A stretch of 64,000 nucleotides of DNA, from assembly GCA_036377595.1 (NCBI GenBank), contig DASUYB010000026.1, forward strand, positions 1 to 64,000, in the 5' to 3' direction. Below, in pieces: positions 37,186-45,287 of this stretch (the stretch's first letter is position 1; every line of letters begins with the position of its first letter). The position numbers were made by a program, and so were the translations under genes. The notes beneath the pieces are model-generated. The model was not told the origin of the DNA. It did not search any database and saw only the letters and a program-made list of their open reading frames with translations. The stretch is from Longimicrobium sp. (GTDB lineage Bacteria > Gemmatimonadota > Gemmatimonadetes > Longimicrobiales > Longimicrobiaceae).

Positions 37186-37707
37186 ATGAGCATGACGCTG
37201 GTCATCAGCCCGGGCTACCTGCCGATCTGCACCGTGACCGTGCAGCGCGCCGTGCAGCTGTACGTGGACGGCAAGGCCGAGATCGAGCGAGCCCACCCCA
37301 CGCGCCGCTTCCGCTCGATGCGCCTGGTGGTGCCCGCGCCGCGCGTGCTGCGCCTGCGCGCGGACGTGAAGCTGCCCGCCCGGCTGTTCGGGGCGGCGCC
37401 GCTCGGCGGAAGCAACCAGAACCTGTTCGACCGCGACGGCCGGCGCTGCCAGTACTGCGGCCGCACCGAGGCGCAGGTTCGGCGCGAGGGGCACCGGCTG
37501 ACGCGTGACCACGTCGTGCCCCTGTCGCGAGGCGGGCGGGACGAGTGGCGGAACGTGGCCACCGCCTGCGAGCCGTGCAACAACCGGAAGGCCGACCGCA
37601 CCCCCGACGAGGCCGGGATGGCGCTGCTCGCAGAGCCGCGCACCCCCACGGCGTGGGAGCTGGTCCGCGCGCGCCACGACGACGTGGCCGAGCTCCTGGC
37701 CTTCTAG
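37186..37707 (+). CDS. HNH endonuclease within the tRNA array
   Basis: A 173-residue HNH nuclease. The zinc-bound HNH core is complete: NLFDRDGRRCQYCGR (Cys88, Cys91), then TRDHVVPLSRGGRDEWRN with the catalytic His109 and Asn123, and ACEPCNNRKADRTP (Cys128, Cys131). The N-terminal 80 residues (LPICTVTVQRAVQLYVDGKA) are typical of a family found as single genes in many bacteria. The only protein gene in the tRNA array, it lies between tRNA-Ala(TGC) and tRNA-Leu(CAG). HNH genes near tRNAs can be homing or mobile; this one could also be a stable resident. Ribosome site weak. Confidence 0.9.
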   Translation: MSMTLVISPGYLPICTVTVQRAVQLYVDGKAEIERAHPTRRFRSMRLVVPAPRVLRLRADVKLPARLFGAAPLGGSNQNLFDRDGRRCQYCGRTEAQVRREGHRLTRDHVVPLSRGGRDEWRNVATACEPCNNRKADRTPDEAGMALLAEPRTPTAWELVRARHDDVAELLAF

Positions 37708-37785
37708 GGAGCAGGGAACAGGGAACAGCGGGATGGAGATGGTGCCGTCTTCGCTTGCTGTACCCCGTTCCCTGTTCCCTCTCCC
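37707..37785 (+). repeat. palindrome of GGGAACA repeats
   Basis: GGGAGCAGGGAACAGGGAAC on the left pairs with GTTCCCTGTTCCCTCTCCC on the right over a 40-nt loop. It starts at the last base of the HNH gene and probably ends its transcript. Confidence 0.75.
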
Positions 37786-37796
37786 CTGATGCCCTT

Positions 37797-37880
37797 GCCC
37801 TGGTGGAGGAATGGCAGACTCGCCCGGCCCAGACCCGGGAGGCCGCACCGGCATTGAGGGTTCGAATCCCTCCCAGGGAA
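37797..37880 (+). tRNA. tRNA-Leu(CAG), C33
   Basis: Long variable arm. Anticodon stem CCCGG/CCGGG encloses CCCAGAC, giving CAG with C33. Acceptor GCCCTGG/CCAGGGA has a G-A mismatch at the first pair. Confidence 0.82.
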
Positions 37881-37891
37881 CTCGGATGCGT

Positions 37892-37960
37892 GGCAGGTAC
37901 AGCGGAGAGCCGGCATGAAACACGATTCGACCGGCCGATCAGCTGTCCCCTGTACCTGTC
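37892..37960 (+). repeat. palindrome with CAGGTACAG arms
   Basis: GGCAGGTACAG pairs with CTGTACCTGTC (one G-U) over a 47-nt loop, in the spacer between Leu and Arg tRNA genes. Confidence 0.55.
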
Positions 37961-37978
37961 GCCTGTCCACCGCAGTTC

Positions 37979-38052
37979 GCCCCCGTAGCTCAGCGGACCA
38001 GAGCGCCGGATTACGAATCCGGAGGTCCCGGGTTCGAATCCTGGCGGGGGCA
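37979..38052 (+). tRNA. tRNA-Arg(ACG)
   Basis: Acceptor GCCCCCG/CGGGGGC, loop TTACGAA, discriminator A. Anticodon A34 would be changed to inosine by TadA. The acceptor is identical to that of the interrupted gene at 38501. Confidence 0.92.
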
Positions 38053-38056
38053 TTTC

Positions 38057-38129
38057 CGAGACGTAGCTCAGCTGGAAGAGCGCCCGCCCTGGGAGCGGGA
38101 GGTCCGCGGTTCGAGCCCGCGCGTCTCGA
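38057..38129 (+). tRNA. tRNA-Pro(TGG), C33
   Basis: Acceptor CGAGACG/CGTCTCG; loop CCTGGGA between CCCGC and GCGGG, so C at 33. Discriminator A. Confidence 0.86.
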
Positions 38130-38140
38130 CTGGTAAGAAA

Positions 38141-38300
38141 AATCCGGGAGTTTGGCTGATGCACCCCAGGCCGATCCCAGGCTGACGTCATCCTGAGGCC
38201 GGTCAGACCGTAATCAGCGTCTGTTCAAGAGCTTGCAGGCCGAAGGATCTATGATCGCGTCAGCACGTGATCGGGTCGGGCGCACCAATACTCCACCCAG
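38141..38300 (+). repeat. dispersed repeat A, copy in the tRNA array
   Basis: About 160 bases nearly identical to those at 62891: AATCCGGGA, GCTGACGTCATCCTGAGGCC, CAAGAGCTTGCAGGCCGAAG, GATCTAT. It lies between two Pro tRNA genes and contains no gene. Confidence 0.85.
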
Positions 38301-38316
38301 GAGGGTGTGTGGATGA

Positions 38317-38391
38317 CGGGACGTAGCTCAGCCAGGCCAGAGCGCTGGTTTCGGGTACCAGAGGCCCGCGGTTCGAATCCGCGCGTCCCGA
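38317..38391 (+). tRNA. tRNA-Pro(CGG)
   Basis: Acceptor CGGGACG/CGTCCCG, loop TTCGGGT with normal U33, discriminator A. Confidence 0.9.
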
Positions 38392-38408
38392 CTGGATGAT
38401 GGATCGAT

Positions 38409-38492
38409 GGAGGGTTGGCAGAGTGGACAATTGCGCGCGGGTGCTAACCGCGAGGGCCAACGCCCACGGGGGTTCGAATCCCCCACCCTCCT
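38409..38492 (+). tRNA. tRNA-Ser(GCT)
   Basis: Acceptor GGAGGGT/ACCCTCC, stem CGCGG/CCGCG with loop GTGCTAA, and a long variable arm. Discriminator is T, where Ser tRNAs usually have G. Confidence 0.88.
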
Positions 38493-38500
38493 CTGGTTTT

Positions 38501-38672
38501 GCCCCCGTAGCTCAGAATCGGACAGAGCGCCGTAAAACTACGGAAACGGGTCACAGGCAGCGGGTTGCAGAGGCACAGAACACGGGTAGAGCCCCCAGTA
38601 GGGAAGCGGGTTTTCCCGGTCTGCCTGACTCTCCTCCGGGGGAGTGCGCGGGTTCGAATCCCGCCGGGGGCA
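38501..38672 (+). tRNA. interrupted tRNA-like gene (Arg-like acceptor)
   Basis: Ends are tRNA: acceptor GCCCCCG/CGGGGGC with A73 as in tRNA-Arg(ACG), D arm GCTC/GAGC, and T arm GCGGG-TTCGAAT-CCCGC. The anticodon arm is CCGTA/TACGG with a 4-nt loop AAAC, so no anticodon can be assigned. About 104 nt then separate it from the T arm. That insert holds three stems: CAGGCAG/CTGCCTG (38554, 38621), CGGG-TTTT-CCCG, and ACTCTCC-TCCG-GGGGAGT. A second GCCCCCA at 38591 could also pair with the 3' acceptor. Too short for a known group I intron. A broken gene is most likely, a structured RNA possible. Confidence 0.55.
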
Positions 38673-38688
38673 CTGCGGCACGATCCCG

Positions 38689-38773
38689 GGGAGGTTGGCA
38701 GAGCGGCCGATTGCGCCCGTTTCGAAAACGGGAGCCCCACGCGGGGCCGGGGGTTCGAATCCCTCACCTCCCT
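38689..38773 (+). tRNA. tRNA-Ser(CGA)
   Basis: Acceptor GGGAGGT/ACCTCCC, stem CCCGT/ACGGG, loop TTCGAAA, long variable arm. Discriminator T again, as in Ser(GCT). Confidence 0.88.
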
Positions 38774-38783
38774 CCATCCCCAT

Positions 38784-38857
38784 GCGCCCGTAGCTCAGCG
38801 GAGCAGAGCGTCGGTTTCCGGCACCGAAGGCCGCAGGTTCGAGTCCTGCCGGGCGCA
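38784..38857 (+). tRNA. tRNA-Arg(CCG)
   Basis: Acceptor GCGCCCG/CGGGCGC, loop TTCCGGC, discriminator A. Last gene of the array. Confidence 0.92.
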
Positions 38858-39195
38858 TCCAATCCCCATCCCCGAACGTAATCTCCATCGCCGGCGCAGC
38901 GAGAACCCGGACCCGGGACCGATTTCCCTCCCCACGCCCTTCCTCGATCCCCCCTGCTGTCTCTTGCAGTCTCTCGAGATCGCCGCGCGGTCCGCCCCGT
39001 TCCGCGGGGTGGACCGTGCGGCAGCCCGCCTCGCGCACGGACGGGTTGCCATGGCGCAAAAGGGCGCGTAAGTTTCTGCCACCCATCCGCTTCAAGCTGA
39101 TTCCGCGGCCGTGGCCCGCGTCCGGCGCATCCCCCGCGCCAGGCAAAGGGCCGGGGACTTCCGGCATTGCTCGACCGCTCCTGCATCATACCCCG
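38858..39195. other. intergenic after the tRNA array
   Basis: 338 bases with no gene and no clear terminator hairpin. It should hold the end of the tRNA transcript and the promoter of the chemotaxis receptor. Confidence 0.4.
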
Positions 39196-41016
39196 ATGAC
39201 CGATACGCTCATCCCGGCGCCTCCGGCGGCGCCCCGGACGACGCGGCGCATGCGCGTGCGCTCGCCGCGCGACTGGCCGTTCGCGTGGAAGCTGCGCGCG
39301 GGCGTGGCCGTGCTCCTGCTCGTCGCCGCCGTGGGCGCGGTGGCCATGCTGGCCGCCGTGCAGCGCGCCCGCTCGCTCACCGGCACCCTCACCGCGCGCG
39401 ACATGGCGGGGCTGGGGCTGATCCTGAACATCGACCGCGACGGCTACCAGGCCCGGCTGGCGCTGGACCAGGCCGCCCACGCGGCCACGCCGGAGGAAAC
39501 GAAGAAGGCGCTCGACTTCTACGCCGAGAACATCGGGCAGACGCAGGAGCGGCTGAACCGCTACCGCGCGCTCCCCGACCTCCCGGCCGACCGCCGCGCG
39601 GTGGCCGAGCAGGCCACGGCGGAGCGCGCGCGCTTCGCGGAGATCGGCGCCCGGATGGCCGCGCGCCTGGCCGCCGCGCCCGTGGGCGCCGGCCGTGAGA
39701 ATCACGCCGAGGAGGCCGCGCTGCAGGCCAGCCTCGACTCTTTCCGCGTGTTCCTGGGCCAGCTCGAGGACGCGCAGCAGGCCTCGGGCGACGCGCTCGG
39801 CGCCTCGGTGGCCGCATCGGGGACGGCGGCGATGGCGATCGGGCTGGCCTCGCTGCTGGTGCTGGCGCTGACGGGGTACCTGCTCAGCCGCGTGCTGCAC
39901 CGGGGCGTGGCGGGCCCGGTCACGCGCGTGGCCGAGGCGGCGGGGCGGATCGCGGCGGGCGACCTGACCGGCGCCACCCTTCCCGTTTCCAGCCGCGACG
40001 AGGTGGGGGTGATGGCGCGCTCGTTCAACCGCATGACGGGCGACCTGCGCGCGGTGATCGCCGAGATCCAGCGCACCGGGGCGACGCTGGCCTCGCACAG
40101 CGCGGAGATCGCCAGCCTGACGGGCGAGACGCGCACCGGGGTGGAGCACCTGAACGGCGCGGTGGCGCAGATCACCGCCGGCGCCGAGGAGCAGTCGGCG
40201 GCGGCGCAGCACGTGTACGGGCAGACGGGCGAGATCTCCGGCGCGCTGGGCAACATCGCCGCGGGAACGGAGCGGATGGCGGCGTCGATCCGCGACAGCG
40301 TGGCGGCCGCGCGCGGCGGCGGCGAGACGGTGCGCGCCATCGCCCGCGCCACGGGCGACCTGGGGCGCGTGGCGGTCGAGAACACCGAGCAGGTGCGGCG
40401 GCTGCAGCGCCACTCGGCGCGCATCGAGGAGTTCGTGCGCGCCATCACCGAGGTGGCCGAGCAGACCAACCTGCTGGCGCTGAACGCCGCCATCGAGGCC
40501 GCGCGCGCGGGCGAGGCGGGGCGCGGCTTCGCGGTGGTGGCCGACGAGGTGCGCAAGCTGTCGGAGAGCGCGTCGGGCGCGGCGTCGCACACCGTTTCCG
40601 TCGTGGCCGAGATGCAGCGCGACATCGACGAGACCGTGGTCTCCATCGAGCGCAGCGCGGCGGGGGTGCAGGAGACGGCCGGCCGCGCGGCCGAGGTGGG
40701 TGGCGCGCTCGACGCCATCTTCCACGCGCTGGAAGAGAGCGAGCGCGTGGTGCAGGGGCTGGCCGACGAGACGCGCACCATCTCCGGCCGCGTGAACGAG
40801 ACGGCGGGGATGATCGGCGACGTGGCGGCCGTGGCCGAGGAGAACGCCGCGTCGGCGGAGGAGATGGCCGCGCTCTCCGAGCAGCTGGAGGGCACGATGG
40901 CCTCCATCTCCCTGCTGGCCGGCGGCTCGCGCGCGGGCGACGGCGCGGACTCGCTCAACGTACTGGCGGAGCGGCTGTCGTCGCTGGTCTCGCGCTTCCG
41001 CGTGGCCGAAGGCTGA
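39196..41016 (+). CDS. methyl-accepting chemotaxis protein
   Basis: A 606-residue chemoreceptor that senses a ligand outside and controls CheA. Two membrane helices, [20 protein letters not shown] (about 34-53) and [19 protein letters not shown] (about 211-229), flank a helical periplasmic sensor of about 155 residues. A HAMP domain ([20 protein letters not shown]) and the signalling domain follow, with the highly conserved tip [20 protein letters not shown] and [19 protein letters not shown]. No CheB/CheR pentapeptide is seen at the C-terminus. No che gene is adjacent, so it works with a cluster elsewhere. Confidence 0.95.
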   Translation: MTDTLIPAPPAAPRTTRRMRVRSPRDWPFAWKLRAGVAVLLLVAAVGAVAMLAAVQRARSLTGTLTARDMAGLGLILNIDRDGYQARLALDQAAHAATPEETKKALDFYAENIGQTQERLNRYRALPDLPADRRAVAEQATAERARFAEIGARMAARLAAAPVGAGRENHAEEAALQASLDSFRVFLGQLEDAQQASGDALGASVAASGTAAMAIGLASLLVLALTGYLLSRVLHRGVAGPVTRVAEAAGRIAAGDLTGATLPVSSRDEVGVMARSFNRMTGDLRAVIAEIQRTGATLASHSAEIASLTGETRTGVEHLNGAVAQITAGAEEQSAAAQHVYGQTGEISGALGNIAAGTERMAASIRDSVAAARGGGETVRAIARATGDLGRVAVENTEQVRRLQRHSARIEEFVRAITEVAEQTNLLALNAAIEAARAGEAGRGFAVVADEVRKLSESASGAASHTVSVVAEMQRDIDETVVSIERSAAGVQETAGRAAEVGGALDAIFHALEESERVVQGLADETRTISGRVNETAGMIGDVAAVAEENAASAEEMAALSEQLEGTMASISLLAGGSRAGDGADSLNVLAERLSSLVSRFRVAEG

Positions 41017-41025
41017 TCTAAACAG

Positions 41026-41106
41026 ATTGGGCTCACGCAGAGTCAGCAGGGTAAGCAGTGAACTGCGGTTCAACTGCTAACCCTGCTGACTCTGCGTGAG
41101 CCCAAT
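41026..41106. repeat. palindrome family P, copy 4
   Basis: Arms of about 37 nt, opening ATTGGGCTCACGCAGAG, nearly perfect. Interior units have drifted (GCAGAG, GCAGGG, GCAGTG), yet both arms changed together, so pairing is kept. Lies between convergent genes. Confidence 0.85.
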
Positions 41107-41124
41107 TCTTTTCCTGGTCTGACG

Positions 41125-41835
41125 CTACGCGCGGCAGTAGGCGCGGACGTGGTTGATCCGCACGTCGGTGGCGACGGTGCCCATGCGCACCAGGTACTCG
41201 GAGGCGCCGTAGCGCGGCGAGCCCGGGTGCCAGTTGTAGGTGTATCCCAGCCGCGTCCAGGGATATCCGTTCGGTACGCGCCAGCGGGTGAGGAACTGGC
41301 TGGAGATGAAGCTCACGTGCCGCGGATCGACGCCGTCCGGGAAGTGCTGCCCGCACTCGGCCTGGATGGTGTCGCCGCACGGATAGCGCGTGGTGACGGC
41401 GGGGTCGGCGACGGGACGGAAGAGGGCGGCCACCGGCACCGTCATCTCCACCATCAGCGTGTCACCGCCGGAGGGCGGCAGGCCGAGCAGCTGGTTCAGC
41501 CGCAGCCGCAGCTCGTCGGGCGCGAAGCCGCGGCACGAGTCGCGGACCTCCGGCACCAGCGTCACCCACAGGTTGATGGGGATGCTGTCACGCCCCGGCA
41601 TGTAGCCCGGATAGCTGGTGAAGGTGACCACGCGCACGTTCCCGTTCGCGTCCGGCTGCGCGGCGTTCAGCGGCAGCACGTGGTCCGCCCGCCACACCGC
41701 CGCGTCGTCGATCGAGCGCTGGTACAGGCTGTCGAGCGGCATCCCCACCGGCGACGGGCCGGAGGCGAGCGGCGGCGTGCACGCGGCGCTCGGCATCACG
41801 GAAACGAGCGCGAGCGCCATCATGTGGATCTTCAT
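41125..41835 (-). CDS. lipoprotein of unknown function
   Basis: A 236-residue lipoprotein; signal MMALALVSVMPSAAC gives a lipobox SAAC. The mature part has NVRVVTFTSYPGYMPGRDSI and INLWVTLVPEVRDSCRGFAP, then TLMVEMTVPVAALFRPVADP and VSFISSQFLTRWRVPNGYPW. Four further Cys probably pair in the periplasm. No known family or catalytic motif. Confidence 0.6.
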   Translation of the reverse strand: MKIHMMALALVSVMPSAACTPPLASGPSPVGMPLDSLYQRSIDDAAVWRADHVLPLNAAQPDANGNVRVVTFTSYPGYMPGRDSIPINLWVTLVPEVRDSCRGFAPDELRLRLNQLLGLPPSGGDTLMVEMTVPVAALFRPVADPAVTTRYPCGDTIQAECGQHFPDGVDPRHVSFISSQFLTRWRVPNGYPWTRLGYTYNWHPGSPRYGASEYLVRMGTVATDVRINHVRAYCRA

Positions 41836-41884
41836 GGAGTTCGTCAGGTGGGGGATAAAGAAGATGGTATTTCGGCGAGAATCA

Positions 41885-41993
41885 CGTCACAGCAATCGAA
41901 CCAGCCGCGAGCGAAGCGAGCCCGGGTCCCTCCCCCAGTCGGTTTTGGGGGAGGGACAGCCGCGAAGCGGCAGGGAGAGGGCCCCCCGCAGGC
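41885..41993 (+). repeat. repeat G, left copy beside guaA
   Basis: Contains GGTCCCTCCCCCAGTCGG, TTTTGGGGGAGGGACAG and CAGGGAGAGGGCC. An inverted, similar copy lies at 43695. Each copy also forms a local stem between CCCTCCCCCA and TGGGGGAGGG. Confidence 0.75.
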
Positions 41994-42030
41994 GTCGCGT
42001 CGCGGGACTGATCCCGTCAGATCGAGACCG

Positions 42031-43575
42031 CTACTCCCACTCGATGGTCGCCGGCGGCTTGGAGCTGACGTCGTAGACCACGCGGTTGATCCCCTTCACC
42101 TCGTTGATGATGCGCGTGCTGATGCGCGCCAGCACCTCGTGCGGGAAGGGATACCAGTCCGCCGTCATCCCGTCGCGGCTGGTGACGGCGCGCAGCGCGC
42201 ACACGTTCTCGTACGTCCTGAAATCCCCCATCACCCCCACGCTGCGCACGGGAAGGAGCACGGCGAACGCCTGCCAGATGTCGTCGTACAGCCCCGCCGC
42301 GCGGATCTCCTCTAGGTAGATGGCGTCGGCCTGGCGCAACACGTCGAGCTCGCCGCAGTCGATGGCGCCGAGGACGCGGATCGCCAGCCCCGGCCCGGGG
42401 AAGGGGTGCCGCCCCACCATCTCCTCCGGCAGCCCCAGCTCGCGGCCCACCTGCCGCACCTCGTCCTTGAACAGCTCCCGCAGCGGCTCGATCAGCTCGA
42501 ACTTCATGTCCTCCTTCAAGCCGCCGACGTTGTGGTGCGTCTTGATGGTCGCCGACGGGCCCTTCACCGACAGGCTCTCGATCACGTCGGGATAGAGCGT
42601 CCCCTGCACCAGGAACCGCGCGTCGTGGCCGATGCGCGCGGCCGCCTCCTCGAACACGTCGATGAAGGTGTGGCCGATGATCTTCCGCTTCTCCTCCGGC
42701 TCCTCCACGTCCTTCAATCGCCCGAGGAAGAGCTCCGACGCGTCGATCACCTCGAGCTTGATTCCCATGTGCTGGCGGAAGGTGCGCTCCACGCTCTCGC
42801 GCTCGCCCAGCCGCAGCAGACCGGTGTCGACGAAGATGCAGGTCAGCCGGTCGCCGATGGCACGGTGCACCAGCGTCGCCGCGACGGAGGAATCGACGCC
42901 GCCGCTGAGGCCGCACACCGCCTGCGCCTCGCCCACCTGCCCGCGGATGCGCCGCAGCTCGTTCTCGATGAAGCTTCCCGCCGTCCAGGTGGGCTGGCAC
43001 CCGCATACGCCGAACACGAAGTTCGACATGATCTCGGCGCCGCGCGTGGTGTGCGCCACCTCGAGGTGAAACTGCACGCCGTAGATGGGCCGGTCGTCGG
43101 CCGCGAACGCCGTCCAGGGAATGCCTTCGCTGCTGGCCAGGAGATGGAAGCCGGGCGGCGGCTGCACGATGTGGTCGCCGTGGCTCATCCAGGCCTGCGT
43201 GCGCTCGCCCACCTCGAAGCCGTCGAAGATGCCGCTAGCCTCACGCACCTCCACCTGCTGGCGGCCGTACTCGCGCTTGCCGTGCTCCACCACGCCGCCC
43301 TCGAGGTGGGCGATCAGCTGCATCCCGTAGCACACGCCGAGGACCGGGATGCCCATCCGCAGCAGCCCGGGGTCCGCCGTGGGTCCGTCGCTGTCGTAGA
43401 CGGAGGAGGGGCCGCCGGAGAGCACGATCCCCTTCGGCGCCCACTCGCGGATCCAGTCGAGCGGGCGGGTGGGGGGATGGATCTCGCAGTACACGCGCTC
43501 CTCGCGGATCCGCCGCGCGATGAGCTGCGTGAACTGCGAGCCGTAGTCGATGATGAGGATGCGGTTGGGATCCAC
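42031..43575 (-). CDS. guaA: GMP synthase (glutamine-hydrolysing)
   Basis: A 514-residue GMP synthase that converts XMP, ATP and glutamine to GMP in purine synthesis. The glutamine amidotransferase half has nucleophile Cys82 in [10 protein letters not shown] and the His/Glu pair in [12 protein letters not shown]. The synthetase half has the PP-loop [16 protein letters not shown], and the dimerisation end has [20 protein letters not shown] and closes in PPATIEWE as in all GuaA proteins. A complete housekeeping gene, alone, with no guaB nearby, and flanked by two inverted copies of repeat G. Confidence 0.97.
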   Translation of the reverse strand: MDPNRILIIDYGSQFTQLIARRIREERVYCEIHPPTRPLDWIREWAPKGIVLSGGPSSVYDSDGPTADPGLLRMGIPVLGVCYGMQLIAHLEGGVVEHGKREYGRQQVEVREASGIFDGFEVGERTQAWMSHGDHIVQPPPGFHLLASSEGIPWTAFAADDRPIYGVQFHLEVAHTTRGAEIMSNFVFGVCGCQPTWTAGSFIENELRRIRGQVGEAQAVCGLSGGVDSSVAATLVHRAIGDRLTCIFVDTGLLRLGERESVERTFRQHMGIKLEVIDASELFLGRLKDVEEPEEKRKIIGHTFIDVFEEAAARIGHDARFLVQGTLYPDVIESLSVKGPSATIKTHHNVGGLKEDMKFELIEPLRELFKDEVRQVGRELGLPEEMVGRHPFPGPGLAIRVLGAIDCGELDVLRQADAIYLEEIRAAGLYDDIWQAFAVLLPVRSVGVMGDFRTYENVCALRAVTSRDGMTADWYPFPHEVLARISTRIINEVKGINRVVYDVSSKPPATIEWE

Positions 43576-43694
43576 GGAGATGCCGTCGGCGTGCGCGTCA
43601 GGGAGATGAGGTCGCGAGGCGGGAAGATACGGCGTGGCAGGCGGGACGAAAACCCGGCGGTGGGGAGATCTACATCACCGCTGCGATGGATTGA

Positions 43695-43855
43695 TCGGTG
43701 CGAGCCGCGGGGCCCTCTCCCTGGCTGCCCGGCGCGACTCCCGTCGCGCCCGGACAGCCTGTCCCTCCCCCAAAACCGACTGGGGGAGGGACCTGGGCGC
43801 GCTGCGCGCGCGGCTACTTTGATGGTCGAACGTGGTGATCGGGTGCTCGACTGCG
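43695..43855 (-). repeat. repeat G, right copy beside guaA
   Basis: Inverted copy of the repeat at 41885 (CCCTCCCCCAAAACCGACTG, GGGGGAGGGACC, GGCCCTCTCCCTGG). It differs inside by a short GC-rich insertion, so these are diverged relatives, not a recent duplication. Confidence 0.75.
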
Positions 43856-43859
43856 TCCG

Positions 43860-44945
43860 TCAGGTTCGCGCGCCAAAGCACGCGTGCTCGTCGATCACGT
43901 AGCGATCCACGTAAGCACTGGCTTTCTCGCCGCGCACGGCCTGCTGCACGATGTAGAGGGTGTCTCCGCGGAATGCGGTGTACGGCTGCGCGTCACGTGA
44001 AACGGGAAGCTCGCGGTCCACGCACGCACGCGAGAAGTCGGCGGAGAGGAGGGTGAGGAAGACGCGCGCGGTGATCAGGCTGCCGTCGATCGTCTGGTCG
44101 TAGTACACGAGGGCGAAATTCCCGCCCGGCAGCCGCGCGATGCGGAACAGCACCGAGTTGGCGCTGAACTGTTCGGGAAAGTCGAGGTGCTCGATGGAGT
44201 GGACGAGATCGGGCATCTCGCCCTTTCGCGCGCGCACGGGCACGCGCAGGGTGCGGATCTCCGATCCGTCGGGACGGAAGAACGTAAGGCGGTTCAGCCC
44301 CTCGTAGCCGACCAGGACCGTGTCATTCCAGGCGGCGACCTCCGCGCCCGAGTAAATCCCCGCCAGCGGCGCCGACTGCGTGAACTGCGCGGGGATGGAG
44401 CCCAGGCCACGCACCTCGCCGTCGCCGGGCTCCCAGACGCCCACGCTGGTCTTCCGCTCCACGTCCAGCCCGCCCAGCCACAGCCGTCCGCGGTCGGGCA
44501 CGATGGAGGTCGGCACGCCACGGAAGCGCACGCTGGCGCGGAAGGCGCCGTCGTCGCGGCCGAAGCGCGTCAGCCGGTGCGCGCCCACGTCGGCCACCAC
44601 GATCTCGTCTCCGGCGACCTCCACCGCGCCAGGATCTCGCAGCTCGCCGGGACCGTCGCCGCGCCTGCCGTAGCCGCGGAGCAGCCGGCCGTCCGCGGAG
44701 AAGCGCAGGACGCGTCCCAGGAACGCATCCGTCACGTACAGGCTGCCGTCCCCAGGATCCACCGCCAGCGCGGCCGGGCGCCCGAGATAGGCGGTATCGT
44801 TCTCCGTCAGCGTGAGCCTCGCGAGCGATCGCACCGTCGGCTGCGGAAGCGCGGTGCCGCGCCTCGCCTCGTGCTCGCCATCACCGCGCGCGCAGGAACC
44901 GGCCGCACCGAGCAGAACAACGGCGATCAGCTTGCGCATCCACAT
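43860..44945 (-). CDS. 6-bladed beta-propeller lipoprotein
   Basis: A 361-residue lipoprotein. The signal AVVLLGAAGSCARGD gives a lipobox-like GSC. The mature part is an NHL/6-bladed beta-propeller: LAVDPGDGSLYVTDAFLGRV, then LRFSADGRLLRGYGRRGDGP and AVEVAGDEIVVADVGAHRLT, the standard blade repeat. In Bacteroidota, propeller lipoproteins of this type are often encoded beside tiny exported peptides; here a 65-residue Cys-rich exported peptide lies 58 nt upstream and a redoxin-like lipoprotein before that, all on one strand. Its role is unknown: a binding scaffold for the peptide is one idea. Confidence 0.75.
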   Translation of the reverse strand: MWMRKLIAVVLLGAAGSCARGDGEHEARRGTALPQPTVRSLARLTLTENDTAYLGRPAALAVDPGDGSLYVTDAFLGRVLRFSADGRLLRGYGRRGDGPGELRDPGAVEVAGDEIVVADVGAHRLTRFGRDDGAFRASVRFRGVPTSIVPDRGRLWLGGLDVERKTSVGVWEPGDGEVRGLGSIPAQFTQSAPLAGIYSGAEVAAWNDTVLVGYEGLNRLTFFRPDGSEIRTLRVPVRARKGEMPDLVHSIEHLDFPEQFSANSVLFRIARLPGGNFALVYYDQTIDGSLITARVFLTLLSADFSRACVDRELPVSRDAQPYTAFRGDTLYIVQQAVRGEKASAYVDRYVIDEHACFGART

Positions 44946-45003
44946 CTCCAGCGTTGCCCCGTGAACCAGGAGCGCCGCCCCCGACGGCGTGGAGATCAGC
45001 GTC

Positions 45004-45201
45004 TCACGTCGTGCAGGGACACGAGTACTCGACCGGATTGCAGCAGGCGGGGCAGCGATTGTGGCTGTCTTTCCAGCGCGTCTTGAACTTGCACCCTTCG
45101 TCGAGCATGTCCTCCTGAGCGGTCAGCAGCCGGGGCCCCGCCGCGGCCAGCATCAGCAGCGCCGCCGCGGCGAGGCGGAAACACTTCGTCTTCATGCTCA
45201 T
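45004..45201 (-). CDS. small exported Cys-rich peptide
   Basis: A 65-residue peptide with a clear signal (CFRLAAAALLMLAAAGPRLL). The mature part of about 35 residues starts near QEDMLDEGCKFKTRWKDSHN and has six Cys (CKF, CPACC, SCPC). The ATG at 45201 has an AGGAGG site 5 nt upstream and is preferred to the Met two codons later. It sits between a redoxin-like lipoprotein and a propeller lipoprotein in one operon, a layout like Bacteroidota NVEALA-peptide loci; the peptide itself lacks that motif. Six Cys could give three disulfides or modification sites. Confidence 0.68.
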   Translation of the reverse strand: MSMKTKCFRLAAAALLMLAAAGPRLLTAQEDMLDEGCKFKTRWKDSHNRCPACCNPVEYSCPCTT

Positions 45202-45287
45202 CGGCTCCTCCTCGCGTGAACGTGGTGCCGGGGGGCGGCACTGGGCAAAAGACTGGCGGGAACCTCCAGGAATCCAGGATGCGGGCG

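Noticed and set aside
38501-38672. Group I intron in a tRNA gene
   Set aside because: The insert is about 100 nt, well below the smallest known group I introns, and lies beside the variable region instead of in the anticodon loop; no core pairing elements were found.
38501-38672. Selenocysteine tRNA
   Set aside because: A TCA triplet occurs in the insert, but the acceptor and T arm are Arg-like and the total length and D arm do not fit tRNA-Sec.
37186-38857. Integrated phage
   Set aside because: HNH and tRNA genes are phage-like, yet no structural, integrase, terminase or lysis gene is present in the window.
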